Part shown: positions 12,247 to 22,900 of the stretch, one piece after another | Layout of the letters: each line of letters begins with the position of its first letter | Numbering within the stretch: position 1 is the first letter of the stretch | From: Macrolepiota albuminosa | Lineage: Eukaryota; Basidiomycota; Agaricomycetes; Agaricales; Agaricaceae | Reading direction: 5' to 3' | Assembly (NCBI GenBank): GCA_027475525.1 | Contig: JAMWFC010000088.1 | Span: 837,534-901,533, forward strand | Length of the DNA: 64,000 bases | Translations under genes and position numbers: made by a program | Notes under the pieces: generated by a model | The model's database searches: none | Told to the model about the DNA's origin: nothing | The model's input: the letters and a program-made list of their open reading frames with translations, nothing else

Positions 12247-14177
12247 GAGATTTTTAGCAACATTTTTTAACCAAATAAGAAAGTCCCAAATTTTTTATTT
12301 GTGAACTCAAAACATATTTCTCATTGCTTTATCTTTATACTGACCCTGTCCAATAAATACAACAGATAATAATCCATTGATATAATCAGGAGTTTGAGGA
12401 AGAACTGAAGCAGTTGAAACAATATTCATGTCATGTGCACAAGTATTACCATGAAAAACTCGAGGTTGCTTAGGATCTGATGATTGATAAAGACGAGAAA
12501 CATATGCACTACTGCAATAAACAGCACATGTCATTTCTTCAATCCATATTAGATCTGCAAATTCTTGTGGTAAATTTCCACGATATAACTTGTTTACTAA
12601 AGAAAATTTTGGAATCTGCTTCTTTCACAATTCAGAATAACAGTCATTGCAAATTTGAATTAAATTTGGATTTGATTTAATACCATGAACATCTAACATC
12701 AACCCAGCATAATTTTGAGGCAAATGTATAAAATCATTATTGAAACGAGTATCAGAAAATTTTAGAACAGATAAATTAAGATTATAAAGATCACTACTGG
12801 AATCAATTGATATGGAATGAATGATTGACTTATCTCGTTGACGAGCACATACAGCACAAATAAGAGGAATAATCCAATTTGTTGCTTCACGATATTTATG
12901 TGCACAGTTCATAATAAGATTATCAGAAGGAACAGTTGGCCATGAAGAAATAATTTCACTTTGATGTTTTGCATTTATACTGATTGTAATTTGTTTTTGA
13001 AGATTTCGCTTTTTTTTTTCATTTTGCTTTTGAACTTTTATGCTGGTTGTCAAATGTACAAATATATTAGTACTATATTCAATTTCTAGCAGCAAACACA
13101 CTGACTTAAAAAAATCAAAAGAAAATATAGTATAGGTTGGTAATAAGCAAGTAATGTATTGATGAATATCTGATATGTTGCAAGACATCAATGCTTTGCA
13201 CATATAGTATAGGTTGGTAATAAGCAAGTAATGTATTGATGAATATCTGATATGTTGCAAGACATCAATGCTTTGCACTGAGAGCAAAAGCTTTCAATAA
13301 TAGCTTTTACCATTTCACTATGTAATTTTGCAAAAGAAGGACGGTGAGAAGGATGAATACATTTTAAAATAGAACACAATGATTTTTTTGAAAATGTTTG
13401 TGAAGGTAACAAGCTCACATTATTATCGTTCTCAGTATTTTCCAACAACTGATGCAATACAGGCTTATGTATTTGACAATTCTTGTAATGTAACAAAGGA
13501 TTTTCAGGGATTAGTAAAGCGTGCAAAACTTTCTCACCAAATAACTGAAGAGCAATGTTATAAAAAAGTTTAGGCAGCATTTCAGAAGAAGAATCTGGAA
13601 AAAAAGAACATAACTGCTTATTTATTTGATTTGATGTAAGAGTAAGACATTTCTGTCTATATTCCAAGAAGTGAGACAAAATAGTGCTAGCAAAAGCTTC
13701 CTTATTCCGACATTTAAGCATAATTAACTCCGAATTAAATGCAGATTTTAAGTCTTTACAGGAAAGTTCATTTAAAGATGCAAGATAATGATCTTGAGTA
13801 TAATACAACCATGTGGAGTGGTTTTTATAGTGCAGATAGGTGTGAAATGAAGAAAAATATTTGTGAGAATGAAAAAAAGAAGAACAAATATCGTAACAAT
13901 CCAAAGTAATAAATGTTCTCTCTCCAAGATTGCATACAGTAAATATTCCTGTTGTGTAAGTGACAATGTAGGAAGATGTGGAATTTTCATCTTTAAAAAC
14001 ATTAGTCAACCATTCAATCACAGAATTTGAAGAATCAAAACTAGAAGAATTTGGAAAGTATAAAGTATTATAATATTTTGGATATTCCTCAGGTAAAAAC
14101 TCAACATGCGTAGGAGGGCAATCTTTTTCATCAAGTACTCTAGGTGCATGACATGGCAATTTTATTAAGGGAAACAT
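12247..14177 (-). pseudogene. Helitron transposase N-terminal region with DUF6570
   Basis: ATG at 14177-14175 opens a 329-codon frame (MFPLIKLPCHAPRVL..), continued after the 77-bp duplication at 13131/13208. The segment 12600-12290 reads GNLPQEFADLIWIEEM and LSVVFIGQGQYKDKAMRNMF, followed by KIWDFLIWLKN. This matches the DUF6570 domain that precedes Helitron_like_N in fungal and animal Helitron transposases. Real nonsense changes are present: a stop near 12625, and a TGA and a TAA around 12300-12290 between KAMRNMF and KIWDFLI. No function beyond being part of the RepHel protein is claimed. Confidence 0.65.
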
Positions 14178-15480
14178 GCTGTAATGATGTGAGAGTACTA
14201 ATTTTAATGGTAGTACACAAAATTCAGTGGGAGTTCACGTTTATTTCAGTGGGATTTCACAAGTACCTAATATAGATGACTAGATAAAAAAAGATACTAC
14301 AACACCCACTAAAAAAACAGCATCAGTAAAAGAAAGCAAAATTAAAGAAAAAAAACAGTAGACAAAACGCACATAGGTAAAACTTAAAAAGCAATACTAT
14401 AAAAAATATAAATGATATAAAAAATAACAATAGAAAACAGCACAGACAGGTGAAATCACAACGGACAAGTAGAACAGGAAAGTAGCAAACACACAACATT
14501 GTTGGAACAGAAATGAGCAGATGATGTGCACTAGTGGTGGACAAGCGATTACAGAATAGCAACAAACAGGTATCATAAAATGACAACAGACAAACAATAA
14601 CAGTGCAATGCAAGAAACACACGGCGTGAAATAGTAGTCAAACAAGCAGCAAGCAAGGAACAGCAGTGAACAAGCAGCACAAAATCGTACTGCAACAGAA
14701 AACAAGCACTACAGCAGACAGAGATTACAATAGGCAGACATGAAATGAATAAAGACGACACCTATAACAGGCTCGCAGACAGCGCTGCGGCAGGAAATGA
14801 TTACATTATGAAGGATTAAAGCACTAGTAGTAAGAAAAACATACCAATATGACAAAATAGTCTGAATAGCGGTAGCAGACAATGGTAACAAAGACAAGTT
14901 TGAAGTCTAAGAAAAACATACCAATATGACAAAATAGTCTGAATAGCGGTAGCAGACAATGGTAACAAAGACAAGTTTGAAGTCGTGAATATTTACTAAT
15001 GATTGAAAAAAGTAAATGAGACAATACAAGCACTAATAAGGAATCTTATAGAAACTTTTAAAACATCACATGATTTGGGTAAATCTAGAGGAACTTGACC
15101 TTGTAAAAGATTATTAATTTTATATATATTTATTTATTTTTTTATTTTTTTAATTCTCTTATTCTCTCTTTTTTTTTTTTTTTTGAAGGAGCGTTACCTT
15201 GTTTGGTAGCTATTTGCAACTAATAAACTTTGCCCTTTGGGGTTAGTTCTCATAGCTCATAGCCCACTAGTTTACAGACAGTCCGTCTGTTTTTAGGCGT
15301 CCACCCTGAGAAAATGCTTTACGCACACTCCTGGTATGGTAATTCTCTTATTCTCTCACTCTTATATATAATGGTTAGATTACGCGTATAAAGTTAAAAG
15401 TTCAAAATTCAATATTCCGACCTAATGACGTGTGATGTTGTCTTTTGACCAATCTCTCTGTACATCATATCTTTATAGTA
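14178..15480. other. AT-rich Helitron 5' flank with a T-depleted tract
   Basis: No supported gene. From about 14300 to 14770 the plus strand is rich in A and C/G but poor in T, with many AACA, AGCA and ACAG words; minus-strand frames here look hydrophobic only for that reason. A 77-bp duplication lies at 14831/14908. The stretch 14936-15110 recurs in diverged form at 39582-39785. A T-rich and A-rich low-complexity run spans 15118-15184. Confidence 0.5.
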
Positions 15481-15665
15481 AGCCCTTGCTGTAGTTCAGT
15501 GGAATATTTATAAATTGATATTCTATATTATGCACAAGCGGCGGGTTCGACTCCCCCATAGTGGATGATGGTATTTCTTTGACCATTCTTGTTTTTAAAC
15601 TATTATGTAAGTGCCCGTCCCTATGAACAATTACATAATGATTTTATTATTATTATTATTGTATA
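15481..15665 (+). repeat. tRNA-derived SINE-like unit
   Basis: An A-box-like TGTAGTTCAGTGG (15490-15502) is followed 41 bp later by a B-box-like GGTTCGACTCC (15544-15554), the internal RNA polymerase III promoter of tRNA genes. No acceptor stem pairs and the T-stem has a mismatch, so it is not a working tRNA. A (TTA)n tail begins near 15642, as in many SINEs. No second copy was seen in this window. Confidence 0.45.
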
Positions 15666-15950
15666 TAGTCATCATCATTATTTGTAATACATACGTCTCT
15701 TTCTTTCCTCCCTGTCTTTTCTTAAAATTTTCGATTTCAAACTATCTTACCGCTAGCTTGCTCATAGGTCATGTTACTGCACAACTCTGGAAATGCTATA
15801 TCCTCGTCGCTTCTTCTGCTATAACACCGCTAGCTTGCTCATAGGTCATGTTACTGCACAACTCTGGAAATGCTATATCCTTGTCGCTTCTTCTGCTATA
15901 ATGAACTGGTACTGTGAGTCTATGTTGTTGTGTACTCACTCAATGGACAC

Positions 15951-15957
15951 CTACTGG
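15951..15957. repeat. Possible target-site duplication, left copy
   Basis: CTACTGG lies directly before the TGTCAC start of the first LTR. The same seven bases directly follow the last LTR at 38922-38928. Ty3/gypsy elements usually duplicate about 5 bp, so part of the match may be chance. Confidence 0.45.
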
Positions 15958-16856
15958 TGTCACGACCCCTCCCCTCTGTCACGACCCCTCCCCTCTGGGC
16001 CCACCCCAGGACACCCCCAGAACACCCTCCGGGACCCTCCCTCCGACCCCACAGGACACGCCCCGCCATCACGCGCATCAAGGACCGCCATCAGCCGTCT
16101 CCAGCCCCGATCAACGATCAGATCACGCGACTTGTGCCGGCCATCACGCATCACGCATCACGGCTCCATCCGCGCCACCAGCCCCGATCAACGATCAGAT
16201 CACGCGACTTGTGCCGGCCATCACGCATCACGCATCACGGCTCCATCCGCGCCAATTGATCGCGCGCCCCACACGCGCGATCCCGGTATACAGCCCCTGC
16301 CGCTACTCAATGACCCCCGGAACCCATCCCAGACATCCCGGAACCCCAAGACCCGGTCCCGTAGTACTTATAGCGTAGTCTACTCAATGACCCCCGGAAC
16401 CCATCCCAGACATCCCGGAACCCCAAGACCCGGTCCCGTAGTACTTATAGCGTAGTTCCTTGTTGTATTCGCCAGTCTTGATATTACATACTTTGCATAA
16501 CTGTTACTTTGGATATTGCGTGCCCTCTGTTTGACTGGTACGCCTCGTCTGGTACGCTTCGACTGGCACGCCTTAGTATTCGCGTGCTATAAGCTTTGGT
16601 ACGCACTTCGCGACTCTTAAGTTACTAACTTGGTCTCGTCTTAGAACCTCCGGTTCACGACTCGACCCCCTCCAACCCCAGTTACCTCCAACCCAAAACC
16701 CCCGGACTCTAGTCCCCTATCCCGGGATTACCCCTGTCCTCGTCTTGAACCCCGGAGTCCTAGCCCCGGAGTTCCAGACACCCGAGTATCCGTAGATCAA
16801 GTCCGCATCGTAAGGGCGTCGCTTTCCCGGAAAGCCCCCGATTCAGCGGAACCTGA
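15958..16856 (+). repeat. 5' LTR of chromovirus E1
   Basis: It starts TGTCACGACCCC and ends ..GCGGAACCTGA, the same ends as the LTR at 38120-38921. The 899 bp include a 19-bp tandem duplication at the very start and two 77-bp duplications (16101/16178 and 16303/16380). Without them the LTR is about 726 bp, close to the about 725 bp of the E2 3' LTR after the same correction. LTRs carry the promoter and polyadenylation signals of the element. Confidence 0.8.
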
Positions 16857-16891
16857 CATAATATCAAGACTCTCTCCTTACACCGTTCTTG

Positions 16892-17113
16892 ATGGCTACG
16901 TATACTCACACTTACTACCCCACCGGGTACCAGACCGACCCTTACGGACGCCCGGTACCCGACCACTACTCCGCGCAGACCCCCCGCCCTGTCTACCCAC
17001 CCCTCCCATACGAACCTCAGTACCTCCACCGCCACTGGGCCCCCGACCCATCCCTCTATGATCTGGGGCCCTCAGCCAGCTGGGCCCCTCCGCCCAACCT
17101 AGCCATGGCATGA
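16892..17113 (+). CDS. Leader ORF at the start of E1 gag
   Basis: ATG at 16892 opens a 73-codon frame rich in Tyr and Pro (MATYTHTYYPTGYQ..). It ends at a TGA that is also present at the same place in E2 (27974-27976). The reading after the stop continues as Pro-rich gag in the same frame. Because both copies share the stop, it may be a genuine end or an old nonsense change in their common ancestor. No domain is recognised; I take it as the N-terminal part of Gag. Confidence 0.45.
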   Translation: MATYTHTYYPTGYQTDPYGRPVPDHYSAQTPRPVYPPLPYEPQYLHRHWAPDPSLYDLGPSASWAPPPNLAMA

Positions 17114-17115
17114 CC

Positions 17116-19904
17116 CGTGGAGGTCCCCTCGTACCGGAGCATTCCCGGGGGCCTGCTGGAGACCCCTCCTGTACCCAGTGGGCCTTGCCCGATTCCCCCC
17201 AGCGAGGGCCCCTTTGCACCCACCCTCTACTACGGTTATCAGCGCCCCGTCCCCCAACCCCGAGAACCCCGAGGACCCCCCTACCCCGACTACCCCCCTC
17301 GTCCTACTACGGTTATCAGCGCCCCGTCCCCCAACCCCGAGAACCCCGAGGACCCCCCTACCCCGACTACCCCCCTCATCATTACCCAGCCGCCGCTCCA
17401 CCCGGTCGAACCCCTCCCTCACCAATGGGATGACGACGCCTCGAGGAATATGAACGGCAACGGGATGCGGTACTCCGCTCCCTCAGGATCTCACCGGAGG
17501 ACTTTGCGCAATGGACAAGGACGCTGCTCGTGGAATTCGGGCACGACGACTTCGAAGGCACTCCGGAGGAATGGGCTCACTGCCTGGTCGAATTCGGGGA
17601 TCGCCTCACGCAAGGAGAACTCCCGGAGCAAACCATGGTAAAGTATAGGCGCAATACGATCCTCCGGGAAGAATTACAGCAACTGCTCGACGAAGTCCAC
17701 GCGTCCCCCTCCCCTCGGCCCCTCAACGACCCCGCGGACCCAGGTCGCTCGATTCACATTCGACGGGAACCCCCGGAACCGGCCCCAGCAGTCCCGGCAA
17801 CCCCCACGGTCCCCACTCCGGAGCAACGGCAACGGGAAGAACGGCAGAACGCCTCAGCCATATTACGGTCCCTCAACCCGGCTGGAGGCCTCTTCGATCA
17901 GCCCGCGGCCCGCACGGTAGGCTTGTCAACTCGCCGCAGGGCTAACTCCGTTCCTAGTACCTTCGAGACCTGGGGACAGCCCCAAAGACCCCTGGAACCC
18001 CTCCCGCGAACCGCAGGGCTAACTCCGTTCCTAGTACCTTCGAGACCTGGGGACAGCCCCAAAGACCCCTGGAACCCCTCCCGCGAACAGACGAACGCCT
18101 GACCCCCGGCCCCGACGAACCCCGGTAGAGCCCGGGTGGACACCCCTAGTACGGACGACACGCTATGCTACATTGACGAGCTCACGCGCCGACGAACCCC
18201 GGTAGAGCCCGGGTGGACACCCCTAGTATGGACGACACGCTATGCTACATTGACGAGCTCACGCGCAACAACAACAAACAACGTCCCGCGCCCGTGCCGC
18301 CACGTCCGCCCCGGCCCCTCCGGAACGCAACTTCCGCCGCGATCCGCCACCCCACTTCGACCTACGGAACCCCCCGCGACCCCCGATGCAAGCCCGACCC
18401 TCCCGGAATGAACGTCCCCCGCGCAACCCGGCACCCGACCCAGCACCTAACCCCCCTCCGCCCGACCCGACACCGCCGAACCCTCCCCGACCACCTCCGC
18501 CACCCCCAGCTGAACCTCGAGGACGACCCCCAGGCCCTCCACCTCCGCCACTCCCTGCGTGGAGACCCGGGCCCCCTCCTGGCAGGAATGAACCCCCTTG
18601 GGACAACGGACCTCCCGGGCGTGGACCTCCAGGTGAGCCACCCGGAGGAGGACCTCCCGGCGGGTGGGGTCCCGCCCTTGGCGCTTTTCCTCCTCAAGGA
18701 GGAGGGGGTAATCATTACTACTATTATTACAATGCTGGCCCCCCTCCCCGTAACGCTGCCGGACCGGACAACGCTCGCGACGCCCTCGCCCGCGAAGGAC
18801 GACTGGACATCCAAAAGCCCGACGCTTTCACGGGCCGGGACCCCCGAAAATGGCGTACCTTCCTCACTCAGTGTCTCAATACATTCCAGGCAAAGCCGCT
18901 CACGTTTCAGGTTGACAGCTCCCGGGTGGCCTTTGCCGCATCACTCAGTGTCTCAATACATTCCAGGCAAAGCCGCTCACGTTTCAGGTTGACAGCTCCC
19001 GGGTGGCCTTTGCCGCATCATACCTCCAGGGATCGCCTTCGATCACTACACGGCCCTCATCCAGTTCGACCCCAACAATCCGGCACTCGCTCGCTGGCAG
19101 GCCTTCGTCGACGAGTTCTCCAGGAAGTTCGGAATCTACGACACCGTGGCCGAGGCCGAGGACAACCTCTTCAATCTCCGGATGCGCTCGGAAGAACGTT
19201 TCACCACCTTTATCGTACGTTTTGAGAAGGAAGCTTACGAAACAGGTTGGAACTACAGCGCCCTCCGATACGCCCTCCGCCGCACCCTGCCACAACGCAT
19301 CAAGGACGTCCTCCGACTCGCCCCGAAACAACCCTCCTACGACGGATACAAGGCCCTCGTCATGCAGATCGACCAACGCTACTGGGAAGACCGCAGCGAG
19401 TATTCGAATTCCCGACCCCCCTGGAACCCTAGAGGAGGACCCCCTTGGCCCTCCGGCGAAACCCCCAACCCCCAAGGTCGAAACCCCGGTCCCCCCGCGT
19501 TCCCTGGCGGCCGACCCCCGGTGAGTCGCGGCCCGCCCAATGCTAACCCCGGCAGCGGCGCCCGCCCCCAGGCCCAACTCAACGCCGCCGTGGCCGCCCA
19601 CGACCCGGGCGACGTGCCAAGCCCCGGGGAACCCCCAGAAGACCCCGAAGACTTCGACTGCGACGACGAACGGGACGAGGAGGCCCTCCGAGCCAACCGG
19701 CTTCCGAAGAAGGGACGACCCTGGATCGAAGTCCCGACGGATGTGCAGGAACGACGGAGAAGGGAGGGTGTCTGCATACTCTGTGGTGAGAAAGATCATT
19801 TCATCTCCGAGTGCCCCAAACGACAGGTCATGGGACGTGCCACCTGGACCTTCGAAGGAGAGGACGCCACCTACGAGTATTCGGAAAACGACCCAGCGAT
19901 TTAG
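17116..19904 (+). pseudogene. E1 gag (capsid region and zinc knuckle)
   Basis: The N-terminal part is a Pro/Tyr-rich low-complexity stretch. Next comes RRLEEYERQRDAVLRSL, then a disordered Pro/Arg-rich region, and the capsid-like core from about 18790 (DGYKALVMQIDQRYWEDRS near its end). The C-terminus has the zinc knuckle CILCGEKDHFISEC (C-x2-C-x4-H-x4-C) and stops at TAG 19902-19904. Gag packages the element RNA in virus-like particles. A TGA at about 17431 is a CGA in E2, so it arose by CpG to TpG. Duplications at 17228, 17934, 18112 and 18864 break the frame and are probably artefacts. Confidence 0.75.
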
Positions 19905-22900
19905 ACCCGGAAGACGCCCTAAATCGCGGAATCGACCCCGACGTCTTCTCCGCCCCGGTCTCACATCTTCGCTCTACGACACTCATACAGGACACCCTCA
20001 CGGCTTATCTACCCTCCCACTCTTCGCACTCCCTCCTCCTCAAAACCCGCATCACCCCCTCCGGAACTCCCCTCAACAGGCTTATCTACCCTCCCACTCT
20101 TCGCACTCCCTCCTCCTCAAAACCCGCATCACCCCCTCCGGAACTCCCCTCAACACCCTCATCGACAGTGGCGCCACCGACAACTTCATCGATGAAGCAT
20201 GGTCTACCCTCGCCCCGGAACCCGCCCAGCGACTCCCGGTCCCGGTACGGCTCTGCCTCTTTGACGGAGACGCCTCTACGGCAGGGGACATCACCCACTT
20301 CGTGCGTATGCCCGTCACTTTCGCCAACGGACAGACTCACACCCAGACGCCTCTACGGCAGGGGACATCACCCACTTCGTGCGTATGCCCGTCACTTTCG
20401 CCAACGGACAGACTCACACCCCCGGATGTTGGTGACCAAGCTCCACCTTCCGCACCCCTGGTCCTAGGGCTCCCGTGGCTCCGAGACACTAACCCCCGCA
20501 TCGATTGGCGACACCTCACCCTTCGCCTGACCCGGGACCCGACCCCTGACGACCAGCAACTCCCCTTCGACATCCCCCAGATTGGCGACACCTCACCCTT
20601 CGCCTGACCCGGGACCCGACCCCTGACGACCAGCAACTCCCCTTCGACATCCCCCACTCCTCAAACCCAACCCCGAAGGACCCCCCGGACGAGCCCCCAC
20701 CACCCCCGGACTCCAGTCCCGCTCGTCCCGATCCTTCGTCATCAATGCCAGGCTGGACGGCGCCCCAGGACCAGTCTCGGCCCTCATCGACAGCGGAGCC
20801 ACCGGAGTATTCATCAGCGACGCTCTCGACCTCCCCCACGACTCCCTCGACCAGCCCCTCCGCCTGCAACGCCTCGACGGCACCCCCTCCTCCTCCGGCC
20901 CCATCCAAAGGTCTCACTTGGGACGCGTGACCCTGGACAACAACTATGAGTTCACTTCCGACTTCCTGGTCACGCGACTTCACGAATCGACCCCGATGGT
21001 GCTGGGACTACCCTGGCTGCGCGACACGAACCCCGACATCGACTGGAGGACGCTCACCATGACCTTCCCGGGACCCGAAGACCACCCCTCGACCGCCGTG
21101 CACCTCCGGGCTCTAGGAAGCGACCCGACGCCCGACACCCCCGGGACGACTGCCGCGCCCCCCACGCATGCACCACCCCCGCCCATCCGAGACCGCAAGG
21201 CCCCCGATCGACCCCCAAACATTCCTCGGAACAAGTACAAAGGGCCGAACTACCCCTGCCGGTCTCAGACACGCGTCACACCCGCTCCGGCCGATGCTTC
21301 CGCAACCCCGATCGACCCGAGCGCACTCGACATTAGGATCATTGGGGCCGCCCCCTTCGCCCGCCTCATGAGGGAGGGAACTCCCACGTTTCAGCTGCAC
21401 ACCTCGCCTTCTCTCCCGGAAGAACACCTACGAGGGGACGCTATTCCCCCGGAACAGAAAACTGAGGAGCAAATCCTCCGAGAAGTAGTTCCCCGGAAGA
21501 ACACCTACGAGGGGACGCTATTCCCCCGGAACAGAAAACTGAGGAGCAAATCCTCCGAGAAGTAGTTCCCCGGAGTATCACGAGTTCGCTGACGTATTCT
21601 CCGAAGGAGACGCCAAGGAGATCCCCCCTCATTGCCCCTATGATCACACCATCGACCTCGAGGAAGGAGCCACCCCCCCTTTCGGCAAGGTCTACAACAT
21701 GTCGGAGGTCGAACTCCGGGCCACACCATCGACCTCGAGGAAGGAGCCACCCCCCCTTTCGGCAAGGTCTACAACATGTCGGAGGTCGAACTCCGGGCCT
21801 CAAGGACTACCTCGACGAAATGCTCGGTAAGGATTCATCCGACCCTCCGCCTCCGCCGCCGGAGCCCCGGTTCTATTCGCCAAGAAGAAGGACGGCTCGC
21901 TCCGACTCTGTGTCGACTACCGGGGACTCAATAAGATCACCAAGAAGAACCGCTACCCGCTCCCGCTCATTGGCGATCTGGTCGATCGACTCCGCAGTGC
22001 CAAGGTTTATACGAAGATCGACCTCCGCTCCGGTTACAACAACGTCCGCATCGCCCCGGGAATCGACTCCGCAGTGCCAAGGTTTATACGAAGATCGACC
22101 TCCGCTCCGGTTACAACAACGTCCGCATCGCCCCGGGACATGAGTGGAAAACCGCGTTCCGCACGCGGTATGGTCTGTTTGAGTACCTTGTAATGCCTTT
22201 CGGAATGACTAACTCCCCCGCCACGTTCCAATACTTCATGAATGACATCTTCCACGACATGAGCGACGTCTTCGTGATAGAATGACTAACTCCCCCGCCA
22301 CGTTCCAATACTTCATGAATGACATCTTCCACGACATGAGCGACGTCTTCGTGATAGTCTACCTGGACGAACATACTCATCTACTCCGACTCGCCGGAGG
22401 ATCACCAGAAGCACGTCCAGCAAGTCCTCGAACGCCTCCGGGAGCACAACCTCCACGCCAAGCCCGAGAAGTGTTCGTTCCATACGGAAGAGGTTGAGTA
22501 TCTTGGCGTCATAGTATCCCCGAATGGCGTTCGCATGGACCCCCACAAGGTCGAGGCCATCGTCAACTGGCCGCAGCCCCGGAACGTCAAGGAAGTACAG
22601 TCCTTCCTGGGTTTCGCTAACTTCTACCGGAGGTTTATAGACAACTACTCTGGGATCACGAAACCCCTCAACCGGCTCACGCGCAAGGACATCGCCTGGA
22701 ACTGGGACAGTAAGTGCCAGAGCGTCTTTAACTTGCTCAAGGAGGCTTTCACAGTCGCCCCAGTACTCCGGCACTACGACCCGGCCCTCCCGATCATCCT
22801 GGAATGCGACGCGTCCGACTACGCCATCGCCGGGATCCTCTCCCAGATGGAGCCTGACGGTGGGGAGCCCCGGCCAGTCGCTTTCTACACCCGGTCCATG

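Larger units (their letters stand above)
6590..15110 (-). mobile_element. Decayed autonomous Helitron (RepHel), approximate extent
   Basis: One transposase gene on the minus strand fills 14177-6606, with domains in the order expected for fungal Helitrons: N-terminal region, DUF6570, Helitron_like_N (HUH/Y2 Rep), Pif1-type helicase, plus an extra C-terminal protease-like domain. The gene is broken by six 77-bp duplications (6767, 10427, 10633, 11471, 11961 and 13131) and by true lesions (TGA and TAA stops, an A-tract frameshift, a shortened helicase). Element ends (5'-TC, 3'-CTRR with hairpin) were not identified. The right limit of 15110 is a guess, based on a stretch (14936-15110) that recurs at 39582-39785. 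Confidence 0.6.

Noticed and set aside
14323..15033. Several minus-strand frames rich in Cys, Leu, Phe and Val that look like small membrane proteins
   Set aside because: They arise from the T-depleted composition of the plus strand, overlap in all three frames and show no start context or family likeness.
15481..15560. A functional tRNA gene
   Set aside because: A and B boxes are present but no acceptor stem pairs and the T-stem has a mismatch.
16760..17425. Gly/Arg-rich minus-strand frames over the E1 LTR and leader
   Set aside because: Shadows of Pro-rich plus-strand sequence without intron or motif support, unlike the antisense gene at 25248-27071.
18984..19964. Long minus-strand frame of 326 codons across E1 gag
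   Set aside because: It is the complement of well-supported gag coding sequence in GC-rich DNA; long antisense frames are expected there. Same for 22313-23242 and 28859-29899.
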